Shown here piece by piece: positions 52,461-63,706 of a stretch of DNA of 64,000 nucleotides. This DNA comes from Christensenella sp. UBA7703 (lineage in GTDB: Bacteria; Bacillota; Clostridia; Christensenellales; CAG-138). The notes below the pieces were generated by a model. The model saw only the letters and a list, made by a program, of their open reading frames with translations. It was not told the DNA's origin and did not search any database. The DNA lies in the NCBI GenBank assembly GCA_002482505.1, contig DLGD01000021.1:1-64000 (forward strand), given 5' to 3'. Position 1 is the first letter of the stretch. Every line of letters starts with the position of its first letter. The position numbers were made by a program, and so were the translations under genes.

Positions 52461-52533
52461 GGCAGGGGCACTAGGACTCGAACCCAGAAGAACGGTTTTG
52501 GAGACCGCTATGTTACCATTACATCATGCCCCT
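52460..52533 (-). tRNA. tRNA-Trp (anticodon CCA)
   Basis: A 74-base minus-strand tRNA with encoded CCA. The acceptor stem is AGGGGCA/TGCCCCT, the anticodon stem-loop GCGGT-CTCCAAA-ACCGT gives anticodon CCA, and the T-arm GGGTTCGAGTCC is followed by the acceptor strand. The discriminator is G. Confidence 0.96.
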
Positions 52534-52577
52534 AATTTGGTCAGCAAGCGTATTATAGCAAAACGCCCGACCCATTG

Positions 52578-53501
52578 TCAAACAAATTGAACGATATAAT
52601 CGCGCAAATTTTGATAGGCGATGCGATAGACATCCGCCTCCGAAAATCCGCGTTTGAGAAGCGCCTCAAACAACGCCGGAAAATCACGGCTCGTCTTAAA
52701 ATCCTTCGGATACTGTTGCATGCCGTCCAGGTCGGAACCGATGGCGCAGCAGCCGATTCCGCCGATTTCCACCACACGGCAGATATGGCGCACGATATCG
52801 TCAATCGTCGCAACGTTATTCTTTGTGAGTTGCTGATAATAAAAATTGATGCCGACCGTGCCGCCTTGTTTCGCGATCTCTCGAATGAGTTCGTCGCTCA
52901 GCGAGCGCGGGTGCTCATGCATACTCCGCGCATTGGAATGCGAAGCAAACACAGGCCGCGTTGCGCGGGCAAGTACCTGATCAATTCCCTTGTCACTCAG
53001 GTGAGATACATCAATCGCCACGCCGAGCGCACACATCTCATCGATGATGTCTCTGCCGATTGCGCTCAAGCCCTTGTTTCCACGTCCCATCGCGGCGCCC
53101 GCCAACTCGTTGTTTTCGTTCCATGTGAGCGTTATCGCGCGCACGCCGAGGCGATACAGCACGCGTAGAATCGCCATGCTGCCATCCACCGCTTCCCCGC
53201 CTTCAACCGTGAGTACAGTTGCAATCTTTCCGTTTTCCGGCGTGAACTCCCGCGTCAGCGGCACAAGTTCGCTGTGTGCGTCCAGCATACGCTCATAAGC
53301 ATCGATCATCGCAACGCACTGGTGCAGCGGCGGAGCATCAAGCGCCGTGTCGATCCAGCAGGCAAAAAACTGCATCGCGACTCCGCCTTGCAGAAGATCG
53401 TCCAGACGGATTGTCTGCTCCCGCTTGGGTTTTTTCAGGTCATAGCCGGACTGTACCGCACCATAAAGATAATCACAATGCCCGTCCGCAACAGGAAACA
53501 T
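52578..53501 (-). CDS. Membrane (renal)-dipeptidase family M19 peptidase
   Basis: A 307-residue metallopeptidase of the amidohydrolase fold. Metal ligands are visible in FPVADGHCDYLY (the HxD near residues 7-9), the glutamate in TVEGGEAVDG (about 113), and histidines in AIDVSHLSDKGIDQVL (about 181) and PVFASHSNARSMHEHPRSLSDE (about 205). It cleaves dipeptides, including D-amino-acid dipeptides in some relatives. The start at 53501 has GGAGG eight bases upstream. It is a single-gene unit between tRNA-Trp and the rny terminator. Confidence 0.9.
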   Translation of the reverse strand: MFPVADGHCDYLYGAVQSGYDLKKPKREQTIRLDDLLQGGVAMQFFACWIDTALDAPPLHQCVAMIDAYERMLDAHSELVPLTREFTPENGKIATVLTVEGGEAVDGSMAILRVLYRLGVRAITLTWNENNELAGAAMGRGNKGLSAIGRDIIDEMCALGVAIDVSHLSDKGIDQVLARATRPVFASHSNARSMHEHPRSLSDELIREIAKQGGTVGINFYYQQLTKNNVATIDDIVRHICRVVEIGGIGCCAIGSDLDGMQQYPKDFKTSRDFPALFEALLKRGFSEADVYRIAYQNLRDYIVQFV

Positions 53502-53593
53502 AGGGGTGCCCTCCATGTGTCTGACCGTGTTCAACCGCGGACAAACAGAACTGAACTGATTTCGTGTAATGCTTTCGTAAGCGCGATGTCAAC

Positions 53594-53622
53594 AAACGGG
53601 GCATGGCGAACCATGCCCCGAT
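53594..53622 (-). terminator. Terminator of rny
   Basis: On the minus strand CGGGGCATGG-TTCG-CCATGCCCCG forms a very stable hairpin followed by TTTGTTG, just past the rny stop codon. Confidence 0.7.
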
Positions 53623-53637
53623 CTGTATTCGATTGTC

Positions 53638-55176
<1,539 letters not shown>

Positions 55177-55493
55177 ATGATGTTTCTCCGATCTATAAAA
55201 AAAATGTAACCGCACATCTCTGCACGGTCACTTCATAATTTATCCGCAATTTGAGCCAATTGCACGTTGCGCTCCAGCTTCAAACAAACAATCTATTATG
55301 AACACACCATAAGAGTGCAGGATTACTTGAAAAGTATATATCAGGGATTGTTGTGCGTCAAGGGAAATTGACAATATATGGGGGGTTACGGGCAATTATT
55401 GCGATTTTTTATCGCGTTTTCTGCTGGATTCACCCGATTTTAAAAGAACAGCCGAATCTCCAATCCGCCATAAATTGCAATTGTAAATCGCGC
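55177..55493. other. Intergenic region between polC and rny
   Basis: This 317-base stretch holds the rny promoter and a 5' leader of about 150 bases on its left side. The right side (55362-55493) is AT-rich and contains only a small hairpin (GCGAT/ATCGC around T5, near 55400) and no convincing terminator for polC. I see no gene, repeat or riboswitch in it. Confidence 0.6.
55333..55361 (-). promoter_or_regulatory. Promoter of rny
   Basis: Minus-strand TTGACG (55356-55361) and TATACT (55333-55338) with a 17-base spacer. Confidence 0.7.
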
Positions 55494-58400
55494 TTAAAAC
55501 AGCGAAATCTGCGCAGTCTTCTCCATACCATCAAAACATCCACATTTCTCCATGGCCGTGACAACCGCACTGTTTGCCTTTGTCGCCGCACGAAACTCCT
55601 CGACCGTGTGAAATACTTTCCCTTTGCGGTTTTCAACCATCGCGACGGCAGCGTTTGTGCCCAAGCCGGGGATCGCGTTAAAAGGCGGCCGAATCGCGCC
55701 ATCTTCGATTAAGAACTGTTTTGCATCGGACTTATAGAGATCGACCGGAAGCAGCTCGATTCCGCGCATATTCATCTCATATACGACTTCCAATATCGTG
55801 ATGATGTCCTTTGTGCGGCCTTTTTCCGAGTCTGTCATCTTTGCCGCCGCACGCTCCAGCTCATGAATTGTCTCCAACACACGCTCCGCGCCGCCGGTCG
55901 CCAGAGAAACATCGAACAAGTCCGCGCGCACGGTATAATAAACGCTGTAGAACTCCAGCGGGTAATGCACTTTATAATATGCCACACGGAAGCTCATCAT
56001 CGTATATGCAACAGCGTGCCCGCGCGGGAACATGTATTTGATCTTCTTGCAGGAGTCGATGTACCAGGCCGGAATTTCGTTATCCAGCAGCTTTTGCTCC
56101 ATCTCCGGCTTAAGCCCCTTGCCTTTTCGGACGGATTCCATAATTTTAAACGAGCTGGACGCATCCACGCCGTGCGCAATCAGATAGTTCATGATGTCGT
56201 CGCGCGTGCAGATGACCTCATTGAGTTTGGCGATCTTATTGATGACTAGCGGCTCTGCGTTGCCGAGCCAAACGTCCGTTCCATGGGTGAGGCCGGAGAT
56301 GCGAACCAACTCCTCCATCGTGGTCGGTTGTGTCGCGTCCAAGACGCCGCGCACGAAACCCGTGCCGAATTCCGGCGTGCCGAGAGACCCAACCTTGCAG
56401 TCGATTGCGGAGAGATCAACCTTGAGCGAATCGCTTGCAATATAGATGCGCATCGTGTCCGGGTCGTCCAGCGGAATACTGACCGGATCGAGCCCCGTCA
56501 TGTCCTGCAGCATTCTCAGCGCGGTCGGGTCGTCGTGTCCAAGAATATCGAGTTTCACGAGACGGTCATCCATCGCGTGGAAGTCGAAATGGGTCGTGAT
56601 CGTGTTCTTGTTTGATTTATCCGCTGGGTACTGAATCGGCGTATAGTCGAGAATATCATCCTCTTTGGGCACGATAACAATGCCGCCGGGGTGTTGCCCC
56701 GTGGTCACTTTTACATCCTGACAGCCTTGGGCAATTCTCTCGCGCTCCGCTTTTCGGAGGACCTTCCCCGTCTTCTCCTCATATTGGCGCACATAGTCAA
56801 ACGCCGTACGCTCCGCAACGCCGCTGATCGTTCCCGCACGGAACGCATGCCCGCGGCCAAACATTTCTTCGACGTATTTATGCGCCGTCGGCTGATATTC
56901 GCCGGAGAAGTTCAGGTCGATATCCGGCGTTTTATCTCCATCAAAACCTAGGAAAACCTCAAACGGAATATCGAAGCCCATCTTGTTGTAGCGCGTGCCG
57001 CAAGCGGGACAGTCTTTGTTTGGCATATCGATTCCACAAAAGTACTGCATGCGGTCGATCTCAAAATCGCTGTGTTTGCAGTTTGGGCAAACATAGTGCG
57101 GCTGCAGCGGGTTCACTTCGGTAATGCCCGCCATGGTCGCGACAAACGAAGAACCGACCGAACCACGGGAACCAACCAGATAGCCATCCGAATTGCTCTT
57201 GTGCACGAGACGCTGGGCCATGAGATACAGCGAAGCAAAACCGTTGCCGATGATGGACTTCAATTCGCGATCCAGTCGTGCCTGCACCACCTCCGGCAGC
57301 GGGTCGCCGTAAATTTCGTGCGCTTTGCCGACCGCCATATCACGCAAAATATCCTCTGCGTGCTCAATCGTCGGCGCATGTGTCCCGTCGGGAAAAGGCT
57401 TCAACAGATCGCAGCACTCTGCGATTCGGTTGGGTTCTTCCACCACGACGCGCAACGCAGTCTCTTCGCCCAGATAGGCAAATTCTTCGAGCATCTCCTT
57501 CGTGGTCTTGAAATACAGCGGAGCTTGAAACGAAGCATCGTCAAACCCGTTTTTTGTGAGAATGACTTCGCGGTAGATCGCATCCTCCGGGTCGAGAAAA
57601 TGCACGTCTCCCGTAGCAACAACCGGGATTTTCAGACGGTCGCCCAGCGCAACGATCTCGCGGTTGATCTCGAGAATCCGTTCATCGGTCGCCTTGTTTT
57701 CACGCACCAAAAAGGCGTTGTTGCAGCGCGGCTGAATCTCTAGAAAGTCATATGTCCTGGCAAGATACTCAATTCGCTCTTCTCCCGCTTCTTTCAAGAT
57801 TGCTTGATACAACTCGCCCGCTTCACAGGCGGAGCCGAGAATCAATCCTTCGCGATAGAGCGAAAGCAGGCTAAACGGAATGATCGGGTTGTAGTGAAAA
57901 TGATCCAAGTGCGCATAACTCACGATCCGGTAGAGATTCTTCATGCCGGCTTGTGTCTTGGCGAGAATGATGATGTGATTCGTCGCGGAGCGTTTCTTTC
58001 CGCGCTCCTGCTTGGTTTCGTCCGAGCGGACGGGCAGTTGATCCAGCCCCAGATCGCGGATTTTTTGCAGGAGTTTGAGGAAGATTTCGCCCGTTGCCGC
58101 CGCGTCATCCGTCGCGCGGTGGTGCGATTCTAAAACCACATCGAGTGCTTCGCAGAGCGTGTCCAGCTTGTGGTTGATCAGATCGTGCATCAAATCCCGC
58201 GCGAGCATCAGAGTATCGGCATATTGATTGGCAAAGACGAGGTTAAAGCGCGCCGCATGATAGCGCACAAAGCTCATATCAAACTCAGCATTGTGCGCAA
58301 CAAGGCAGCAGCCTTCGCAAAACGCATGGAATTGCGTGAGCACTTCACGTGTGTTCGGTGCGCCAGCCAGCATGTCGGTTGTGATGCCTGTAAGCTCGGT

Positions 58401-59525
58401 GATATTGGTCGGAATCACGACGCCGTCATTGACAAATGTTTGGAATCGATCAACGATCACACCCTCTTTGAGCTTGATCGCGCCGATTTCGATAATTTCA
58501 CATTGTTCCGGCTTGAGACCCGTCGTCTCCAAATCAAACACGACGAATGTTTGATCCATGCCGATGAGTTCCGATTCGCGCAGCAGATAGCCTTCCACGC
58601 CGAAGATTGGCTTCACTCCGGCTTTTTTTGCGGCCTTCGCCGCCGCGGGGAACGCCTGCACCACGCCGTGGTCGGTGATGGCGAGTGCTTTGTGGCCAAA
58701 ACGTTTTGCAGTTTCAAACGCAGCCCCAACCTCGGTGATTCCGTCCTGTGTGGACATGCGTGTGTGCAGATGCAGCTCCACGCGCTTCACTTCGCTTTCG
58801 TCTTGCCGAAGTACGCCGGGGACAAGGCAGATGTTGTTTGCGTAAAACATCAGTTCGCCTGTCATCTGCGATTCTCTCGCAACGCCTTGCGCAAGAACGC
58901 GGTCTTTATTCTTTTTTGCAGTCTCAAACTCCGCCATCATAGCGCTCTTCTGCTCTTCGTCATCCAGAAGAAGCGAACAATAGATGCTGTCCGTGCCGTC
59001 GGTAATCGAAACATCCAGCGGGAAGCTCACCGCATCCTTTCGACGCTTGTTTTTAAACGAATTGCGCTCGTTGATCGACACAACCGTACCTTCGATGATG
59101 CACTTATCCTTGCCGCTTTTGAGCGCGCGGATGGGCGTAGACTTTCCGCTGGGTACAAAGCCGCCATAAACAGAGCGTTTGCCGGAAGGAGCCGTTGTGC
59201 CTGTTGCCGCGCCCTGCTGCCGTGTTGCAAACTGCGCCGCCTCATCTTCCGACTCCAGTTCCTGATAGTATTCCTCGCTGAGCCAAACAACACGCACGCG
59301 CGTACCGCCCAAGCGTTCTTCCAGCGAATCGGTCAGGAGTTGCGATAATTCAATCGACGGTTCCCGCTTGCAACGAAAAAAGACCGTCAGCATGTTTTGC
59401 TCACGGCTGAGTACCACGTTTTCGAGTTGGATGGATTCATCCGAAATGCCAACGCGCGCCAGCGTGGCAAACAATTCCTCCTGCAATGCTCCCAAACCTC
59501 CGGTGTAGTGCTCTTCTTTGATCAA
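55494..59525 (-). CDS. polC: DNA polymerase III alpha subunit, Gram-positive PolC type
   Basis: The replicative polymerase with built-in proofreading. About 1340 residues in the PolC order: N-terminal region, OB fold (IIEGTVVSINERNSFKNKRRKDAVSFPLDV, about 140-170), first PHP half (VKRVELHLHTRMSTQDGITEVG, about 250), DnaQ-like exonuclease (FVVFDLETTGLKPEQCEIIEIG, about 325), second PHP half, a zinc-binding stretch (YVCPNCKHSDFE, CGIDMPNKDCPACGTRY), catalytic aspartates in PDIDLNFSGEYQ (about 905-916), and the C-terminal GLGTNAAVAMVENRKGKVF. The length is a little below the usual 1400-1440. The start is probably TTG, at 59525 or codon 14, the latter with GGAGG before it. It follows ispG by three bases in the same frame. 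Confidence 0.97.
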   Translation of the reverse strand: MIKEEHYTGGLGALQEELFATLARVGISDESIQLENVVLSREQNMLTVFFRCKREPSIELSQLLTDSLEERLGGTRVRVVWLSEEYYQELESEDEAAQFATRQQGAATGTTAPSGKRSVYGGFVPSGKSTPIRALKSGKDKCIIEGTVVSINERNSFKNKRRKDAVSFPLDVSITDGTDSIYCSLLLDDEEQKSAMMAEFETAKKNKDRVLAQGVARESQMTGELMFYANNICLVPGVLRQDESEVKRVELHLHTRMSTQDGITEVGAAFETAKRFGHKALAITDHGVVQAFPAAAKAAKKAGVKPIFGVEGYLLRESELIGMDQTFVVFDLETTGLKPEQCEIIEIGAIKLKEGVIVDRFQTFVNDGVVIPTNITELTGITTDMLAGAPNTREVLTQFHAFCEGCCLVAHNAEFDMSFVRYHAARFNLVFANQYADTLMLARDLMHDLINHKLDTLCEALDVVLESHHRATDDAAATGEIFLKLLQKIRDLGLDQLPVRSDETKQERGKKRSATNHIIILAKTQAGMKNLYRIVSYAHLDHFHYNPIIPFSLLSLYREGLILGSACEAGELYQAILKEAGEERIEYLARTYDFLEIQPRCNNAFLVRENKATDERILEINREIVALGDRLKIPVVATGDVHFLDPEDAIYREVILTKNGFDDASFQAPLYFKTTKEMLEEFAYLGEETALRVVVEEPNRIAECCDLLKPFPDGTHAPTIEHAEDILRDMAVGKAHEIYGDPLPEVVQARLDRELKSIIGNGFASLYLMAQRLVHKSNSDGYLVGSRGSVGSSFVATMAGITEVNPLQPHYVCPNCKHSDFEIDRMQYFCGIDMPNKDCPACGTRYNKMGFDIPFEVFLGFDGDKTPDIDLNFSGEYQPTAHKYVEEMFGRGHAFRAGTISGVAERTAFDYVRQYEEKTGKVLRKAERERIAQGCQDVKVTTGQHPGGIVIVPKEDDILDYTPIQYPADKSNKNTITTHFDFHAMDDRLVKLDILGHDDPTALRMLQDMTGLDPVSIPLDDPDTMRIYIASDSLKVDLSAIDCKVGSLGTPEFGTGFVRGVLDATQPTTMEELVRISGLTHGTDVWLGNAEPLVINKIAKLNEVICTRDDIMNYLIAHGVDASSSFKIMESVRKGKGLKPEMEQKLLDNEIPAWYIDSCKKIKYMFPRGHAVAYTMMSFRVAYYKVHYPLEFYSVYYTVRADLFDVSLATGGAERVLETIHELERAAAKMTDSEKGRTKDIITILEVVYEMNMRGIELLPVDLYKSDAKQFLIEDGAIRPPFNAIPGLGTNAAVAMVENRKGKVFHTVEEFRAATKANSAVVTAMEKCGCFDGMEKTAQISLF

Positions 59526-59528
59526 TAC

Positions 59529-60584
59529 TTACTTTTGATTGGCAGCAAGCAGCTCACCCGCGCGCGCGATGAGGTGCTCAACAACATCCTCCGCCGCACC
59601 GTGGTATACCTGCTGGCCTTTTTCAAAAAGAATGCCATTCCCGTCGCCAAATGCAACACCAATGTCCGCATCGCGCGCTTCGCCGGGCCCGTTGACCGCG
59701 CATCCCATGACGGCGATCTTGAGATACCCTTTTTTATGCGGTAGGCGGGTATTCACGAGCTCCACCATCTTCATCACGTCCACGCGCGTTCTGCCGCACG
59801 TCGGGCAACTCACAAGTTCGATATCATCCCGCAAAAGCCCAACCGCGCGGAGAATTTTGAGCCCGGTTTCAACCTCGTGAACGGGATCATCGGTCAACGA
59901 AACACGAATCGTATCTCCGATGCCGTCGAGCAGCAAAGACCCGATCCCCGCGGCGGATTTGATGATGCCGCTTGCGACATCCCCTGTCTCTGTCACACCT
60001 ACGTGAAGAGGATAGTCCACGCGCTTGCTGATCGCACGGTAAGCGTCCACCGTGTCCCGCACATTCGATGCCTTCAGCGATAATACGATATCCGTAAACC
60101 CTTCGCGCTCCAACAGCACAACGTGTTTCATTGCGCTTTCGATCATTGCCTCGGTTGTCGGCCCGCCGTATTTCTGCCGCAGAATTGGCTCGATGGAACC
60201 TGCGTTCACCCCGATCCGAATGGGAGTGTGGTGCGCTTTTGCGCAGTCCACCACGGCGCGCACGCGGCTTTCGTCGCCGATGTTGCCGGGGTTAAAGCGG
60301 AGCTTGTCCGCGCCGTTTTCCATCGCAGCGATGGCGAGGCGATAGTCGAAGTGAATATCCGCCACAATCGGGATACGAATGCGGTTCTTAATCTGTAAAA
60401 GAGCTTTTGCGCAAGCCATGTCGTAGACGGAAGAACGCACAATGTTGCAGCCCGCCTCGGTGAGCCGCTCAATCTGCGCTACCGTGGCTTCCACATCCCG
60501 CGTGTCCGTGTTTGTCATGGACTGCACCGAAACCGGCGCTCCTCCGCCGACGGGTACCCCGCCGACCAGAATTTGTTTCGTCAT
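59529..60584 (-). CDS. ispG: 4-hydroxy-3-methylbut-2-enyl-diphosphate synthase
   Basis: Also called GcpE: penultimate step of the MEP isoprenoid pathway, using a [4Fe-4S] cluster. 351 residues with VQSMTNTDTRDVEATVAQIERLTEAGCNIVR at the start, PIVADIHFDYRLAIAAMENGADKLRFNPGN (about 70-100), LVSCPTCGRTRVDVMKMV (cluster cysteines, about 265-282) and GCAVNGPGEARDADIGVAFG (about 300). It lies in the conserved isoprenoid/lipid/replication cluster. GAGGAACAG precedes the ATG. Confidence 0.97.
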   Translation of the reverse strand: MTKQILVGGVPVGGGAPVSVQSMTNTDTRDVEATVAQIERLTEAGCNIVRSSVYDMACAKALLQIKNRIRIPIVADIHFDYRLAIAAMENGADKLRFNPGNIGDESRVRAVVDCAKAHHTPIRIGVNAGSIEPILRQKYGGPTTEAMIESAMKHVVLLEREGFTDIVLSLKASNVRDTVDAYRAISKRVDYPLHVGVTETGDVASGIIKSAAGIGSLLLDGIGDTIRVSLTDDPVHEVETGLKILRAVGLLRDDIELVSCPTCGRTRVDVMKMVELVNTRLPHKKGYLKIAVMGCAVNGPGEARDADIGVAFGDGNGILFEKGQQVYHGAAEDVVEHLIARAGELLAANQK

Positions 60585-60642
60585 CGTGTTATCTGTTCCT
60601 CATAATGGGTTTGTGTGCCTGGTCGAATCGACTGCAATCGGT

Positions 60643-61680
60643 TCAACCAAAGGTTCCTTTAAGCAGATTCGATACATCGTTAAACGTCAAGAATATGATC
60701 AACCCAAAGAGCAGAATCAGTCCCACAAAGTGCACCATTCCCTCTTTTTCCTGCGAGATCGCCTTGCCGCGAATCACCTCGATGATCATGAACACCAATC
60801 TTCCGCCATCCATTGCGGGAATCGGCAGAAGGTTCATAATTCCCAAGCTCGCGCTGATGAGCACAAGCTGTCGCAATACGGTTTCTCCGCTGGAGCGCAC
60901 CGCCTCGCTGATTATCGCGACAATTGCAACAGGTCCTGCCGCGTCCGAGCTGCTGGCGTTGCCCTGCAATGCTCTGCCGAGAAAACGGAACGTCTCCACC
61001 AGTGTCGCGGTTACATAGTTGACGGAGCGAAGCGCGCTTTCTCCCGCACCAAACTTCATGCGTTCGGTGGTGATGGTGACTCCGATCAGGTTTTTGCCCT
61101 GCGCTTCGTTATAAATATTCTTGAGATAGAGTTCTTTTTCCGCTCCGTTTCGGAGTACTCCGATGGTCAGATCTTTTGATTCTACCGCGAGAATCATATC
61201 GACCGTTTGAAAATAAAACCGAACTGGCTTTCCGTCGATCTCGGTGATCACGTCTCCGGCTTGCATCCCGGCAGCCTCCGCGGGGGAACTCTGGTTCACC
61301 TCGTAGATCGCGGGCATAAAGTCGCCAAAGGCCGAGAGCGTCACAAACGCAAGCAAGATTGCAAACACAAGGTTTGTAATTGGTCCAGCGAGGACGACGA
61401 TGATCCGTTTCCAAACCTTCTGCGCGTTAAAGCTTTTTTCGTTGACAACGTTTTCGTCTTCTCCCTCAAAGCGGCACATGCCGCCGATGGGAAACGCACG
61501 AAGGGAAAACTCCGTCCCGTGTTTATCTTTCTTTTTCAGCAGCTTTGGACCCATGCCGATGGAAAATTCCAAAATCGAAAACCCAAGCGCGCGTCCTGCA
61601 AAATAGTGTCCAAGCTCGTGAATCATCACAAGCAGCGAGAGCAGCAACAGCGCCGCTAAGATGGAGAGTGCCGTGCTCAA
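60643..61680 (-). CDS. rseP: RIP metalloprotease (site-2 protease, RseP)
   Basis: A 345-residue intramembrane zinc protease. The zinc motif HELGHYFAGRALG is in the first transmembrane segment (about residue 21-33), a PDZ domain follows (about 115-200, SPAEAAGMQAGDVITEIDG), and the second metal motif NLLPIPAMDGGRLVFMI is near 285-300. It cleaves anti-sigma factors or signal peptides within the membrane. The start is TTG, overlapping the dxr stop by four bases with AGGAAAGG upstream. Confidence 0.95.
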   Translation of the reverse strand: MSTALSILAALLLLSLLVMIHELGHYFAGRALGFSILEFSIGMGPKLLKKKDKHGTEFSLRAFPIGGMCRFEGEDENVVNEKSFNAQKVWKRIIVVLAGPITNLVFAILLAFVTLSAFGDFMPAIYEVNQSSPAEAAGMQAGDVITEIDGKPVRFYFQTVDMILAVESKDLTIGVLRNGAEKELYLKNIYNEAQGKNLIGVTITTERMKFGAGESALRSVNYVTATLVETFRFLGRALQGNASSSDAAGPVAIVAIISEAVRSSGETVLRQLVLISASLGIMNLLPIPAMDGGRLVFMIIEVIRGKAISQEKEGMVHFVGLILLFGLIIFLTFNDVSNLLKGTFG

Positions 61681-62843
61681 TGCCGGTTCCGCCTTTCCTG
61701 ACTGATGCGCACAATCCAGCCGTTCGCTACATCCCGCGCCAGTCGATCCGCTTCCATAATCTCCTCCAGCGCAGAGAGCGCAACAGGAGCGTGTTGATTT
61801 AAAGTATAGTCTACCACTCGCTCGATGTCCAGAAAGCCGATGCGCCCGCTACAAAATGCTTCCACCGCTGCCTCATTTGCGCCATTATACACAAGCGGGC
61901 AGGAAAGCCCCGATTTCAGCGCGTCAAACGCCATCTTCAGTGAATGAAACCGCGCAAAATCCGGCTTGTGAAATGTAAGCGGTTGCTCATTGAATAGAGC
62001 AAGCGTCTGGCAGGAGGAAGCCGTGCGCGCAGGATAGGTGATTGCATACTGAATCGGCAGGCGCATATCGGGCTTGCTCATGTTTGCCATGCAGGTGCCG
62101 TCGATATAGCTCACCATCGAGTGCACGATGGACTGCGGATGGATCACAACCTCGATCTGCTCCGCCGGCAGATCGAACAGATAGGCCGCTTCCATTACCT
62201 CAAGCCCTTTGTTGAAAAGCGTGGCGGAATCAATCGTGATCTTTTTCCCCATGTTCCAGGTTGGATGTGCGAGCGCTTCTTCCGGCGTAATCCCGGCAAG
62301 CTCTTCCCTGCCCTTTCGCCAAAATGGCCCGCCGGACGCGGTGAGGATCAGCTTGTCAACTTCTTCTTTGCGCCCGTTTTGCAGGCACTGGAAGATCGCG
62401 CTCTGTTCGCTGTCCACGGGCAGGATCTCACCGTGATACTCTTGCAGGATGCGATCGATCAGGCTCTTTCCGCAGACGATGCTTTCTTTGTTCGCCAAGG
62501 CCACGCGCTTACCCATCTTGAGTGAAGCAACCAGCGGTGCAAGCGCAGCAAAGCCGCTTACCCCGTTAACCACAACATCTGCTTCCGGCATAGCGGCCAG
62601 CTGCTCTGTTGCGCCTTTTCCCATGATTGCAATCGTGCCTTTGGGTAGGCGGGACGCGTCAAACTCCGTCTCGCAGGCGGCAACGCGCGGTTGATAGGTG
62701 TTTGACTGTGAAATCAGTGTCTCTACATCGCTCTTTGCCGCAATGCCAAAGAGCGTCATCTCCTCCGGATGGGAAGCGATGACGTCCAGAGATTGCCTTC
62801 CGATAGAGCCGGTGCATCCCAGCACCGAGATTTGCTTTGTCAT
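61677..62843 (-). CDS. dxr: 1-deoxy-D-xylulose-5-phosphate reductoisomerase
   Basis: First committed step of the MEP pathway. 388 residues with NADPH loop ISVLGCTGSIGRQSLDVIASHPE (4-26), LANKESIVCGKSLI (about 118-131), the metal/substrate stretch LPVDSEQSAIFQCLQ (about 145), LILTASGGPFW, and HPTWNMGKKITIDSATLFNKGLEVMEAAYLF. It lies 47 bases behind cdsA and overlaps rseP. The ATG has only a weak ribosome-binding site (GGGTATT). Confidence 0.97.
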   Translation of the reverse strand: MTKQISVLGCTGSIGRQSLDVIASHPEEMTLFGIAAKSDVETLISQSNTYQPRVAACETEFDASRLPKGTIAIMGKGATEQLAAMPEADVVVNGVSGFAALAPLVASLKMGKRVALANKESIVCGKSLIDRILQEYHGEILPVDSEQSAIFQCLQNGRKEEVDKLILTASGGPFWRKGREELAGITPEEALAHPTWNMGKKITIDSATLFNKGLEVMEAAYLFDLPAEQIEVVIHPQSIVHSMVSYIDGTCMANMSKPDMRLPIQYAITYPARTASSCQTLALFNEQPLTFHKPDFARFHSLKMAFDALKSGLSCPLVYNGANEAAVEAFCSGRIGFLDIERVVDYTLNQHAPVALSALEEIMEADRLARDVANGWIVRISQERRNRH

Positions 62844-62890
62844 ACAATACCCAATGCGGCGTTTGTCAAAATCAAACCACCGCGTTTTCT

Positions 62891-63706
62891 TTAAAATGCT
62901 GCAAGCTTCTGCATGATGAGAAACACGCAGAGTACGAGCGGTGTACAGAACATAATGCTGTCGATGCGGTCAATCACGCCGCCATGCCCAGGGAAAACGC
63001 TGGAAAAATCTTTCACGCCCGCCCAGCGTTTCAACAGCGAAGCAAACAGGTCTCCAAACTGCGAAAACAACCCGCAGCCCAAGCCGAGTAGCACCAGCAC
63101 CAGCAGATTGATATTCGCACCCCAGAGCCGCTGCAGGTAAAACATCCCAACGCCAAACACCGTGCCGCCGATGAGCGCAAACACCGCGCCTTCCACCGTT
63201 TTTTTCGGGCTGATGGTTGGGCAAAGCTTGTGTTTTCCGAGGAAAGTGCCGCCAAAATACGCAAACGTATCCGAACACTCCGGCGCGGCATACGCCATAC
63301 CGGCTGCAACGAGAGCCACCGGCCTGCCAAAGCTGTAGTAGACGAGCATCATACACATCAAAAACAGCGTCGGATAATTCAGGATAAATAACGATGGTAT
63401 GATGTCGTTCGTCGTGTGCCGCTTGGTAAAGAGTGACCAGATCATCGTCGACATCACGGTCGCAAGATAGAAGATAAACATCGGCAGCATGCCAAGGTAA
63501 AAATAGACAAACGGATACCCGATTGCGAACACATACGCCGGAATCAAGAGCGGGTCGTAGCTCTTTTTGCGAAACGTTTGCCCCATCTCATAGATCGCGG
63601 CAAGCGAAAACAACGCGAGTACGCTCAGCAGCAAAAAGCCGCCAAAGAATAACACGGCAATCAGCATCAAAACCAGCACGATTCCGACGAGAATTCTTGT
63701 TTTCAT
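62891..63706 (-). CDS. cdsA: Phosphatidate cytidylyltransferase
   Basis: A 271-residue integral membrane enzyme making CDP-diacylglycerol. It has about seven hydrophobic segments and the C-terminal signature DLFASLLKRWAGVKDFSSVFPGHGGVIDRIDSI (about 225-257), matching the CDS family pattern SxxKR...KD...PGHGGxxDRxD. Its stop-start overlap with uppS is four bases, so the two are translationally coupled. CDP-diacylglycerol feeds phosphatidylglycerol synthesis; a PgsA-like gene elsewhere in the window is truncated. Confidence 0.96.
   Translation of the reverse strand: MKTRILVGIVLVLMLIAVLFFGGFLLLSVLALFSLAAIYEMGQTFRKKSYDPLLIPAYVFAIGYPFVYFYLGMLPMFIFYLATVMSTMIWSLFTKRHTTNDIIPSLFILNYPTLFLMCMMLVYYSFGRPVALVAAGMAYAAPECSDTFAYFGGTFLGKHKLCPTISPKKTVEGAVFALIGGTVFGVGMFYLQRLWGANINLLVLVLLGLGCGLFSQFGDLFASLLKRWAGVKDFSSVFPGHGGVIDRIDSIMFCTPLVLCVFLIMQKLAAF

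Noticed and set aside
55362..55493. Terminator for polC
   Set aside because: The only hairpin there is a 5-bp stem with no T run on the minus strand.
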